From contig LJKL01000010.1 of assembly GCA_001421175.1 (NCBI GenBank), forward strand, positions 1 through 64,000: 64,000 bases of DNA. Direction: 5' to 3'. Below the pieces are notes generated by a model. That model did no database searches. It saw only the letters and a list, made by a program, of their open reading frames with translations, and was not told the origin of the DNA. Position numbers and translations under genes: made by a program. Below are positions 40,836-48,341 of the stretch, piece by piece (the first letter of the stretch is position 1; the number at the start of each line of letters is the position of its first letter). The DNA comes from Methanomassiliicoccales archaeon RumEn M2 (GTDB taxonomy: Archaea > Thermoplasmatota > Thermoplasmata > Methanomassiliicoccales > Methanomethylophilaceae).

Positions 40836-42037
40836 AACATTGTGGCATAGACCTTTGCGTCCTTGACGATGTTATCTATCTCCACGTACTCGTTCGGCTG
40901 GTGAAGGGACCCCCCTCCGAACTGCCAAACGTATGCGTTCAGGCCCCTCAGGCGGAAGAAGTTGGCACACGTTCCCCCTCCAACACCCACCGTTTCCACA
41001 TCGCCTTCGGCCACAGAGCGCACCGCTTCCAGGAAGACGGCGAACTCCTCTGTGTCGGTGGCTGACGGTGCTCCTGCCAGGGTCTTCTGCTCCACCTCCG
41101 CCGATATCTCCGCTCCGGTCCTCTCGGAATGCTCCGCGGCGACGGACCGCATAAGACCCAGTATCTCATCCGGGTCCTGGGACGGTATTATGCGGCAGTC
41201 CATCCAGAACTCGTAGATCCCCGGGATCGTGTTAACGTTCTCCACCGTCGGCGAGGCCCTTGTCGGTTCCAAGGTAGAACCGGGAGGCCTGAAATACGGA
41301 TCCTCGTCCCCGTACGCCTTATCAAGCCTGTCCATGAGATCCGACAGAAAATCCGTTCCGACCCTCAGAGCATTGATGCCTTTGTGGGGCACGGAACCGT
41401 GGGTCTGCCTTCCTTTGATCGTGAATTTGACCCAGAGCAGATGCTTCTCCGCCACCTCTATCATCGTGCCTCCCTCTGTTCCCCAGTCAGGCACGATTAT
41501 GAAGTCGTCCTCGGTGAAGCATCCCTGCTTCAGAAGATGCTCGACGCCCATGGCGCTGGTCGTCTCCTCGTCAGCAACGATGGCCAGTCCCATCGATCTC
41601 CCGGACAGCCTGCCGGGCGGTATCGCCTTCGCGGCATATATCGACGAGATTATCGCCTGGCCGTTGTCCTCCGCCCCCAGACCGTAGACTCTCCCGCCCT
41701 CGGCCCTGGGCTCGAAGGGGGGTGAGACCCATTTATCAAGATCCCCGGGCGGAACGGTATCGAGATGGGAAACGATCCAGACCGTGCCCTTCCCGGACCC
41801 GTTCCTCTTGGCCACTATGTTCGGCCTGATGACGTCCGGGTGGAATCTGTCCGGCGTGTCATATCTCTCCACGGAATCGAAGCCCTTCAGGAGCGACTGT
41901 ACGTGATCCGCCCTCGCCAGCTCCCCGGTGCCTCCGTTGGACGGCCCTATGGCCGGTATGCGGATTATCCCGGAAATATCGGAAGCCATGGCTGACCTCG
42001 AGCCTTCCACTCTTTCCAATATCCTGCTGAGCTCCAT
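40817..42037 (-). CDS. M20-family metallopeptidase (ArgE/DapE type)
   Basis: Dizinc amidohydrolase. Metal-site blocks: VSHLDTVPPGDLDKW (His-x-Asp), YGLGAEDNGQAI, ADEETTSAMGV (catalytic Glu-Glu), VPDWGTEGG, the dimerisation-domain HGSVPHKGINAL, and the C-terminal Gly-rich GVGGGTCANFFR with a final conserved histidine in GGSLHQPNE. 406 residues. Likely an acyl-amino-acid deacylase, succinyl-diaminopimelate desuccinylase or dipeptidase; sequence alone does not decide. Confidence 0.88.
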   Translation of the reverse strand: MELSRILERVEGSRSAMASDISGIIRIPAIGPSNGGTGELARADHVQSLLKGFDSVERYDTPDRFHPDVIRPNIVAKRNGSGKGTVWIVSHLDTVPPGDLDKWVSPPFEPRAEGGRVYGLGAEDNGQAIISSIYAAKAIPPGRLSGRSMGLAIVADEETTSAMGVEHLLKQGCFTEDDFIIVPDWGTEGGTMIEVAEKHLLWVKFTIKGRQTHGSVPHKGINALRVGTDFLSDLMDRLDKAYGDEDPYFRPPGSTLEPTRASPTVENVNTIPGIYEFWMDCRIIPSQDPDEILGLMRSVAAEHSERTGAEISAEVEQKTLAGAPSATDTEEFAVFLEAVRSVAEGDVETVGVGGGTCANFFRLRGLNAYVWQFGGGSLHQPNEYVEIDNIVKDAKVYATMFYRLCV

Positions 42038-42080
42038 GACGAGCCCATTCCCCGAGGGATTTAATATCCTTCCGACCGGC

Positions 42081-43259
42081 TCAGCATCTGCGGATTATCA
42101 TTGTGACCGCGTTGCCGCCGCCCAGGCACAGGGTCCCCAGGCCGTACTCCTTCCTGCGGTCCCTGAGAGCGTATGCCAATGTGGTCAGGACACGGGAGCC
42201 GGAGCATCCTATGGGATGTCCCAGTGCCACCGCCCCACCGTTGACGTTGAACCTGTCCTCTTCCACGCCGAGTCCCTTCATCACGGCGCAGGACGCTGTG
42301 GCGAAGGCTTCGTTGTGCTCGAAGAGGTCGATATCGTCGATGGTCATACCGGCATTCTCCAGAACGTGCTTGGTCGCAGGTATGGGGGCTTCCATGATCA
42401 GCTCCGGTCTGACGCCGCGCTCGCCATAGGCGACTATCTCCGCCAAAGGCTTCAGCCCGTGCTCCTTGGCGAAGGATTCAGATGCTATGACAAGGGCGGA
42501 CGCCCCATCACTGAGCTGGGATGAGTTGCCTGCCGTCACCCTGCCGTTCTCCTTGAATATGGGCTTGAGCTTGGCCAGGGCCTCCGGGGAGGTGTCCTCC
42601 CTCACGCCTTCGTCAGTATCGAAGACCGTGTCCCCCTTCCTGCTCTTGATCGTTATTGGAAGTATCTCGTCCTTGAACTTCCCTTTCCTGATGGCTTCGG
42701 CCGCTTTGACGTGGCTCTCATAAGAGAGCCTGTCCGCCTCTTCTCTGGAGATGTCGAACCTCTCGGCGACGATCTCCCCTGTGAATCCCATGTGCTGATC
42801 GGAGAAGATGTCCCACAGCCCGTCGAACACCATGGCGTCCTTCACCACCTGGTCGTTCATCCTGTACCCGAATCTTGCGCCCGGCATAAGGTATGGTGCA
42901 CCGGACATGCTCTCCATGCCTCCTGCCAGTATGCATTTGTAACTGTCAGATTTGATCGCGTCGGCGGCGAACATCGCGGCCTTCATACCGGACCCGCATA
43001 CGGCATTGATGGTGGTGGATCCGATCTCATAGGGCAGACCGCCGTGAACCGCGGCCTGCCTGGCGGGATTCTGCCCGAGGCCTGCGGATATGACGTTGCC
43101 CATGAGGCACTCCTCGACGGCCTCCGGTCCTATGCCGGCCCTTCTGACCGCTTCCCTTACCGCCATTGCCCCGAGGTCGGTGGCCTTGAAATCTGCCAGT
43201 GTCTTCCCGTATTTTCCTATGGGCGTCCTGACCGCGCTGAGTATGACCGCTTTCTCCAT
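42081..43259 (-). CDS. atoB: Acetyl-CoA C-acetyltransferase (bacterial-type thiolase)
   Basis: Condenses two acetyl-CoA to acetoacetyl-CoA, or the reverse. The nucleophile is in INAVCGSGMKA, the second site in EHNEAFATASC, and the C-terminal pair in GGAVALGHPIGCSGSRV. The N-terminal AVILSAVRTPIGKYGKTL and a closing LGTLCLGGGNAVTMII are standard. Start at ATG 43259 (MEKAVILS), preceded by AGGGA; the longer frame to 43286 lacks such a site. The full, bacterial-style loop arrangement contrasts with the short archaeal thiolase that pairs with HMG-CoA synthase and DUF35, so a role in mevalonate synthesis or acid metabolism remains open. Confidence 0.93.
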   Translation of the reverse strand: MEKAVILSAVRTPIGKYGKTLADFKATDLGAMAVREAVRRAGIGPEAVEECLMGNVISAGLGQNPARQAAVHGGLPYEIGSTTINAVCGSGMKAAMFAADAIKSDSYKCILAGGMESMSGAPYLMPGARFGYRMNDQVVKDAMVFDGLWDIFSDQHMGFTGEIVAERFDISREEADRLSYESHVKAAEAIRKGKFKDEILPITIKSRKGDTVFDTDEGVREDTSPEALAKLKPIFKENGRVTAGNSSQLSDGASALVIASESFAKEHGLKPLAEIVAYGERGVRPELIMEAPIPATKHVLENAGMTIDDIDLFEHNEAFATASCAVMKGLGVEEDRFNVNGGAVALGHPIGCSGSRVLTTLAYALRDRRKEYGLGTLCLGGGNAVTMIIRRC

Positions 43260-43323
43260 GATGTTTCCCTGGTTTCGGATGTACATGGATACCGTATATA
43301 ATTATGTCGATTATCGTATTCGA

Positions 43324-44628
43324 CTATTGACGTATACGGGCCGGAACAACGCCCATGCGCTTCAGCGGTTTCGACAGATGCCTGCGGGAGGAGCCGGGGG
43401 GGCTCGTACCATCCGGCCTCCAGTTTCCTCGGGATCGTCGTTTCTATGGTCTTCGATGCTTTTGTGCGGCATCTCTTGCAGCGGTATGCCTGCCCCTTCC
43501 CCGCGGATTTCATCTTCCTCCCGCAGACGGGGCAATCGGGATTGGAGATCTCTATATCCTCTGCCAGGAATGTGACGTGCAGCTTCTCGGAATTCAGAAC
43601 CCTCGGTTCATCCCTTATCTCGCCTAGGACGACGACCCCGTCCCCGGGAATGAGATTCTGGAAGGCGTTCCGGAATCCTTTGGAGGGTTCGTAAGCGGCG
43701 CAAGTGAGGGGGCCGTACTCCGTATCCAGGTCCAGGAGGAGATGTCCCCCCTTCAGTCTTCTGGCCCTGTTCTTGACGGTCCCTTTCACGACATACGACC
43801 GGCTCGGGACGAGGGGGCCTCCCGTCAGTATATGGTCGTCTGTCCCCTGATTCGTAAGGAAGATCGCCCATCTGTCCCTGTCCTCCGTTTCCAGTGCGGC
43901 GGCCGCGACCGGGAGATCGTCCATGACGTCGCCTCTTAGACCGTAGAGAACGGGGCAGGGCGTTGCCGGTATCATTGCCGGCTTCTCCAATTCCCAGTCC
44001 CATGAATTAAACGTCTCGGAAAGCTTTCCTCCATCCTCTTCACCGATAGCGGTTCGAAGGTCCTCTCGGTTCCCCATCTCTCCTTCTTCCTGTAAGCCAA
44101 TAGCTCAAAGGTGCTGTCGCCGGGAATCCAGGACATGGCGCATAATGCTCCGACCAGTCCTCTCCCGTTGCCGGCTGTGAATGTCGCTGCCCCGATACGG
44201 TCCAGCTCCCTGCCAATCTCGTCGCGGTCGAGTATGGTCGTGACCCCGCGCCTGTAGAAGGAGGGGTCGGGCCTGACATCGGAGACGATCAGGCCCGGAT
44301 CGGATGTATCGGAACGGTTCCCCATCAAAATCGGGATCAGACGCTCCAGGACATCCTTGGGGTCTGCCGAGGATGTGCCGCTCCGGAAACAGAGAACATC
44401 GCGTCCGCCTATCTCCCCTATCTTCTTGCCGGGACCGTTACCGATGCCGACCTCCAGCACCAGGGCGCCGTTGCCTCGGGTCTTCCAAGGCACGGCCGGA
44501 TTCAGACGGACAAGCCGCGGATTGCCTATAATGTCCATATCCTGAGACAGCTCTCTGATGAACTCTGTGATCAGATAGGTGGTGCAGTTGCCATTCACCG
44601 AATCGGTATCATCCACTGCGATGAGCAC
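43324..44628 (-). CDS. tiaS: tRNA(Ile2) 2-agmatinylcytidine synthetase TiaS, split by two indels
   Basis: Attaches agmatine to C34 of tRNA-Ile(CAU) so that it reads AUA. The first part (from ATG 44628) has the ATP-binding start LIAVDDTDSVNGNCTTYLI, WKTRGNGALV, the GTSSADPKDVLERL segment and FYRRGVTTILDRDEIG. The second part covers CPVLYGLRGD and then an OB fold and a zinc ribbon (CPVCGRKMKS ... CKRCRTKAS). The parts join if one base is added at 44018-44019, giving RMEESFP then ETFNSWDWELEKPAM. The 3' end joins if one base is removed from the run of seven G at 43396-43402, giving GWYEPPGSSRRHLSKPLKRM and a stop at 43324. About 434 residues in all, normal for TiaS. Both breaks look technical. 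Confidence 0.92.
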
Positions 44629-44666
44629 GAAGTGTCATACGTATATTCGTATAAACGGATTGGCGG

Positions 44667-44960
44667 TCAGTGCTCGACCACCTTATCCGTGAAGAATATG
44701 CCGCCGTCATCGGAAAAGGAGCCGTAGACTGTGACGGTTCTCCCGAGACCGGGGGTCGGACCGTCCGTGAAACATTTTATCCTGGTCCCATCCGGAACGG
44801 TTATCTCGAAGACATGACCGCTTTTCGTCTCTCTTACATCTGAGACGATCCCCGTCATCCCTTCTTCGTCTGAGCAGAAGACCATCGCCGAGATCGGGAT
44901 CAGAAGCGTTATGAGGATGAGGATCACGATCGTTCTGTCATTTGACACAGAATGATCCAA
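44667..44960 (-). CDS. Small membrane-anchored OB-fold-like protein
   Basis: 97 residues. An N-terminal hydrophobic helix (TIVILILITLLIPISAMVF, residues about 10-28) is followed by a beta-rich domain: GIVSDVRETKSGHVFEITV, DGTRIKCFTDG, RTVTVYGSFSDDGGIFFTD. This is the pattern of a short OB fold (tRNA-anti/DUF-like) held at the outer face of the membrane. Ligand unknown. Confidence 0.6.
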   Translation of the reverse strand: MDHSVSNDRTIVILILITLLIPISAMVFCSDEEGMTGIVSDVRETKSGHVFEITVPDGTRIKCFTDGPTPGLGRTVTVYGSFSDDGGIFFTDKVVEH

Positions 44961-45004
44961 AATATCGGAATATTTCTTTCGATAGGACTAACATTAGGCT
45001 TTCT

Positions 45005-45034
45005 CGCCCCCCCACCCCTCTGTTTCCGGTGGAA
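45005..45034 (-). promoter_or_regulatory. Origin recognition box (ORB)-like element, left copy
   Basis: On the minus strand TTCCACCGGAAACAGAGGGG followed by TGGGGGGG matches the archaeal ORB pattern (TTCCA..GGAAAC.. AGGGG plus a terminal G string). It differs by one base from the copy at 46559-46588 and lies in the opposite orientation. It is 284 bases before the orc1/cdc6 start. Confidence 0.8.
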
Positions 45035-45317
45035 TCGCAGATTCGACAGGAAGACGTGCCGCGGGGGATCAGAGAACGTTGCCTATTATGTAAATGACTG
45101 CAATGAGACCGATAATTGCAAGGACACAGGCAGAAATCATAGTTACCGCTTTATTCATTTAATCTCACCGATTGCGGCAGTATTGGTGTTCACATATTAA
45201 AAGAGGTATTTCCTCCAGAGAGCACAAAAAATTCGCCTTAGGAAATTAATTAATACTCCCATCGTCTGCATGTGAAATACGGAGTTCAATAAAAATTTCC
45301 TTTGGAGTTGAGAAAAA
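45035..45317. other. Probable oriC spacer with AT-rich unwinding candidates
   Basis: Between the left ORB-like site and orc1 lies an AT-rich region, strongest at about 45225-45260 (ATTAATTAATAC and neighbours) and again at 45285-45300 just before orc1. One very small reading frame (45069-45158) is the only gene seen. The combination of an ORB, a possible unwinding element and orc1 fits an archaeal chromosomal origin. Confidence 0.65.
45069..45158 (-). CDS. 29-residue single-TM small protein
   Basis: ATG 45158 to TGA at 45069 encodes MNKAVTMISACVLAIIGLIA followed by VIYIIGNVL: a short basic start and one transmembrane helix. A strong Shine-Dalgarno GGTGAG precedes the ATG by 5 bases, which is the main reason for calling it. 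It lies in the origin spacer. No family recognised. Confidence 0.6.
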   Translation of the reverse strand: MNKAVTMISACVLAIIGLIAVIYIIGNVL

Positions 45318-46550
45318 TTGCAGGATTCTATTTTCGATCAATACATCAAAAAAAGAACTCCGATAATAAAGAATAAGAAGATACTGCAGAACACTTATTT
45401 ACCGGAACAACTGCCTCACAGAGCTGGTCAAATCGATAAGATAGCATCGATCGTCTCGATCGCCCTGGAAGGCGACCAGCCTTCCAATATAATGGTCTAC
45501 GGGAAGACCGGGACAGGAAAGACAGCGGTTCTCAATTTCATAGGGAAGGAATTGGAGAAAGCCGATTCCAGAAGAGAAAGATGCGGTTACGTTTACGTTA
45601 ACTGCGAGGTCGTTGACACACCGTACGGTATCCTTTACAATATAGGCAATCAAATAACCGTGGAAAGTGACAACAAGATCCCGTTCACCGGATGGAGCTT
45701 CGAGAAGGTTTACTCAAACCTTGTGAAACAGATAGATGATACCGATAAAGTGTTCGTCGTAGTTCTTGATGAGATAGACCGTATGGTTTCAAAGAAGGGA
45801 GACGACATATTCTACTATCTTGCGAAGATAAATGAGAATCTGAAGAGATCAAAGGTCTCTTTGGTCGGTATTTCAAACGATATGAAATTCCTGGAGCTTC
45901 TGGAACCGAAAGCAAGAAGCAGATTGGGCGGAGAGAGCCTGATATTCCCGCCGTATACTGCGGACGAACTGGAAGATATCCTGAAATCAAGAGCGGAGAT
46001 CGCCTTCGACAGCGGTACCTTGGAAGGAGGAGTGATCTCCTACTGCGCTTCTGTGGCTGCAAGAGTTGACGGAGATGCGAGAGTCGCTTTGGACCTGCTG
46101 AGAACCGCCGCTGATACTGCGGAAAGGAACGGAGATTCCACAGTGACTATAGCTCATGTCAAATCAGCGAAGAATAGTATAGAATTCGATGCTGTTTCAG
46201 AAGGGATAAGGACCCTCTCTCCGCAATCCAAGATAGTTCTCATGAGCATCACGAAGAACGTTGAAGCCGATAATCCAAGAATGACCACCGGTGATGTTTA
46301 CAACAAATACAAGGAGATCTGCGATGTCCTTGATGTGAAACCTCTGACTCAGAGAAGAGTCACCGATCTGATATCCGAGTTGGATATGATGGGAATAATC
46401 AACGCATCGGTACGGTCCTTCGGAAGAGCCGGGAGAACCAAGGAGATAGAATTGGCCGCCCCTAAGGAGAACATCATGATCCTGAGGGACGACTCCATGT
46501 TCAAGGATTTCGAGTACTCGAAAAGCCCCCGGCAAACGAAGCTTATATGA
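45318..46550 (+). CDS. orc1/cdc6: Replication initiator Orc1/Cdc6
   Basis: AAA+ origin-binding protein that recognises ORB sites and loads MCM. Walker A GKTGTGKT (62-69), Walker B VVLDEIDR (148-154), sensor 1 LVGISNDM, sensor 2 arginine in VDGDARVALDLL, and a C-terminal winged helix (QRRVTDLISELDMMGIINA). 410 residues, usual. The TTG at 45318 is the likely start, 10 bases after TTTGGAGTTG. Codons here are visibly richer in A and T than in neighbouring genes. It sits between two inverted ORB-like sites. Confidence 0.95.
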   Translation: MQDSIFDQYIKKRTPIIKNKKILQNTYLPEQLPHRAGQIDKIASIVSIALEGDQPSNIMVYGKTGTGKTAVLNFIGKELEKADSRRERCGYVYVNCEVVDTPYGILYNIGNQITVESDNKIPFTGWSFEKVYSNLVKQIDDTDKVFVVVLDEIDRMVSKKGDDIFYYLAKINENLKRSKVSLVGISNDMKFLELLEPKARSRLGGESLIFPPYTADELEDILKSRAEIAFDSGTLEGGVISYCASVAARVDGDARVALDLLRTAADTAERNGDSTVTIAHVKSAKNSIEFDAVSEGIRTLSPQSKIVLMSITKNVEADNPRMTTGDVYNKYKEICDVLDVKPLTQRRVTDLISELDMMGIINASVRSFGRAGRTKEIELAAPKENIMILRDDSMFKDFEYSKSPRQTKLI

Positions 46551-47396
46551 TCAGAGGCGTTCCACCGGAAACGGAGGGGTGGGGGGGCTCTTCTTCCTGT
46601 CCCGGCGCTCTTCAAGGAATACGAAAACCGAATCGAGAACGATCATCATCACCACGAACAGCATAGCGACAACGTATAATTGCGCATAGAGAACGGACCA
46701 GCTGTTCTCCGGAACTGCATCGCCTTTTCCCTGTAAGTACATCTTGACGGATCCCAGAGCAGGCATTTCCGTCGTCGGTACGGAACGGATCTCCTCTATG
46801 CCGATGGGATTGTTCCTGGCTATGTCACTGCTCTGATCCAGCACAGGATTCGTGGAGGCGTTGTCCCCTTTGGTGAGGAAACCGCTTTCGTGCCTCAGAA
46901 GATCCAGGTTTATCGAAACGCTCTGCTTGGCATATCCTATGTTGCGGATCTGGAGAATGCCCGTCATTCCCACAGGATCTCCATCAGGATCACCGATACA
47001 GGAAAAATCGCCGTACTCCTTGAGGAAGGGGGCAGTCCAGAAACCGGTATCCTCATCATATTCCAGCCAGAGTATGGCTCTGTGTATGACGGGATTGAGA
47101 TTCGGTCCGCGATCATAGATTATTACGCTCCCGTACTCTCCGAAGGAGCGGTATCCCGTGGAGGCCCCCTCGATGTACGATTGTATCCTGACCGAGGACG
47201 GTGCCCTCACGAAGACCATGTCCCCGGCATCTATTGTGCCGTACCGGCTCTCGGTTCCGTGCTGCATGCTCTCCGAGACTATGACGGAGAACGGAGAATC
47301 GGCACCCGAGTAGAGATATATCCCCGCGCCCGCAGACACGAAAACGGTCAGCACGACCGCCAAAACGAAAAGAGTGTCCTTCGTCTCGCCTTCCAC
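46551..47396 (-). CDS. Signal peptidase I (S26B, archaeal/ER type)
   Basis: Membrane serine protease removing signal peptides. An N-terminal helix (LFVLAVVLTVFVSAGAGIYL) precedes the catalytic serine motif FSVIVSESMQHGTE, then GDMVFVRAP, YGSVIIYDRG and PVIHRAILW with the catalytic histidine of the archaeal Ser-His type. A second helix lies near residues 240-263 (LYVVAMLFVVMMIVLDSVFVF), followed by a charged tail. The last codons (KSPPTPPFPVERL) are written across the right ORB-like element, so one stretch of DNA serves two roles. 281 residues. Confidence 0.85.
   Translation of the reverse strand: MEGETKDTLFVLAVVLTVFVSAGAGIYLYSGADSPFSVIVSESMQHGTESRYGTIDAGDMVFVRAPSSVRIQSYIEGASTGYRSFGEYGSVIIYDRGPNLNPVIHRAILWLEYDEDTGFWTAPFLKEYGDFSCIGDPDGDPVGMTGILQIRNIGYAKQSVSINLDLLRHESGFLTKGDNASTNPVLDQSSDIARNNPIGIEEIRSVPTTEMPALGSVKMYLQGKGDAVPENSWSVLYAQLYVVAMLFVVMMIVLDSVFVFLEERRDRKKSPPTPPFPVERL
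46559..46590 (+). promoter_or_regulatory. Origin recognition box (ORB)-like element, right copy
   Basis: TTCCACCGGAAACGGAGGGG then TGGGGGGG on the plus strand, 9 bases after the orc1 stop. It has the ORB dyad TTCCACCGGAAAC and the trailing G string. It is inverted relative to the left copy, with both G strings pointing away from orc1. It overlaps the 3' end of the signal peptidase gene. Confidence 0.8.
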
Positions 47397-47473
47397 ATCT
47401 GAATATGCAACTCCAATGATAAATGGATGATGTGCCGTCAGGAATATAACCGAAGTACAGCATCACGCAGTAC

Positions 47474-47959
47474 ATGGACAGGCCCGACAACGATCAATAC
47501 TTCATGGAAATGGCTTTTCTGGTCGCGAAGAGATCGACCTGCCTGAGAAGGAAGGTCGGAGCGGTCGTGGTGAAGGACAAGAGGGTCCTTTCCACCGGAT
47601 ACAACGGCTCACCCAAGGGCACCATGCACTGCGAGGAGCTGGGATGCATAAGGGACCAGATGGATGTGCCGTCCGGTACCAGGCACGAGCTGTGCAGAGG
47701 GGTGCACGCAGAGCAGAACGCCGTCATACAGGCCGCATACTTCGGGGTCAGCATAAAGGACAGCACGGTCTATACAACAACATACCCGTGCTCCATGTGC
47801 GCCAAGATAATGATAAACGCGGGAGTGAAGGAGATCGTCTATTGCGAAGGATACGTAGACGCCCTTTCAGAGATGCTTTTCGCAGAGACGAACATCATCG
47901 TCCGCGAGTATCCCATGTGCGGAGCGGTGATCGCACCCAAAACCGACGAAAGGGATTAA
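47474..47959 (+). CDS. comEB: Deoxycytidylate (dCMP) deaminase
   Basis: Zinc enzyme converting dCMP to dUMP for thymidylate synthesis. The zinc ligands and catalytic glutamate lie in [15 protein letters not shown] and [15 protein letters not shown]-terminal [16 protein letters not shown] and [14 protein letters not shown], and ETNIIVREY near the end, fit the dCMP type rather than cytidine deaminase. 161 residues. A TATA-like GAATATAACC near 47442-47451 suggests a leaderless transcript. Confidence 0.92.
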   Translation: MDRPDNDQYFMEMAFLVAKRSTCLRRKVGAVVVKDKRVLSTGYNGSPKGTMHCEELGCIRDQMDVPSGTRHELCRGVHAEQNAVIQAAYFGVSIKDSTVYTTTYPCSMCAKIMINAGVKEIVYCEGYVDALSEMLFAETNIIVREYPMCGAVIAPKTDERD

Positions 47960-48007
47960 GTAGGTTAATCAGTTATCCGAGAGCACTACCTAGTCGGGGA
48001 GAGTACT

Positions 48008-48341
48008 TTGAGCCGTACTGAGATACTTGAACAAATAAAGGGTGCGGAGGCCGCAGCGAAAGCCAAGGTCGAGAAGGCCCAGGCAGACCAGAAAGTCGCC
48101 ATTGCCAATGCACGTAAAGACGCCGTCGCCAGAATTCAGAAGGCGGAGGCCGAGGCGCAGTCCAAATTCGAGAGCACGATCTCCGCCAAACGCGAGGAGC
48201 TCGTTAAATCCGGGAGCAAGACGATCGCTGCCGGGGAAGGAAGAGGCAGAGAAGGTGCGTGCTGCAGCCGAGAAGAACATTCCGAAGGTCAAGAAATTCC
48301 TTAACGAAAGCATCGAGAGGATGTTAGATGTCGCTTCCTGA
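48008..48341 (+). CDS. atpH: A-type ATP synthase subunit H (peripheral stalk), split by a 1-base insertion
   Basis: Coiled-coil stalk subunit that pairs with subunit E. TTG 48008, preceded by GGGGAG, opens SRTEILEQIKGAEAAAKAK, an Ala/Glu/Lys heptad-rich helix. The frame turns to nonsense at GEGRGREGACC. Removing one G of the GGGG at 48233-48236 yields TIAAGKEEAEKVRAAAEK, then NIPKVKKFLNESIERMLDV, the expected C terminus, with a stop at 48341. About 110 residues. The atpI ATG lies inside its end (48328). Confidence 0.85.

Noticed and set aside
43217..43323. TiaS C terminus running to 43217
   Set aside because: This tail only appears because of the extra base in the G run at 43396-43402; the family C terminus is recovered in the other register with a stop at 43324.
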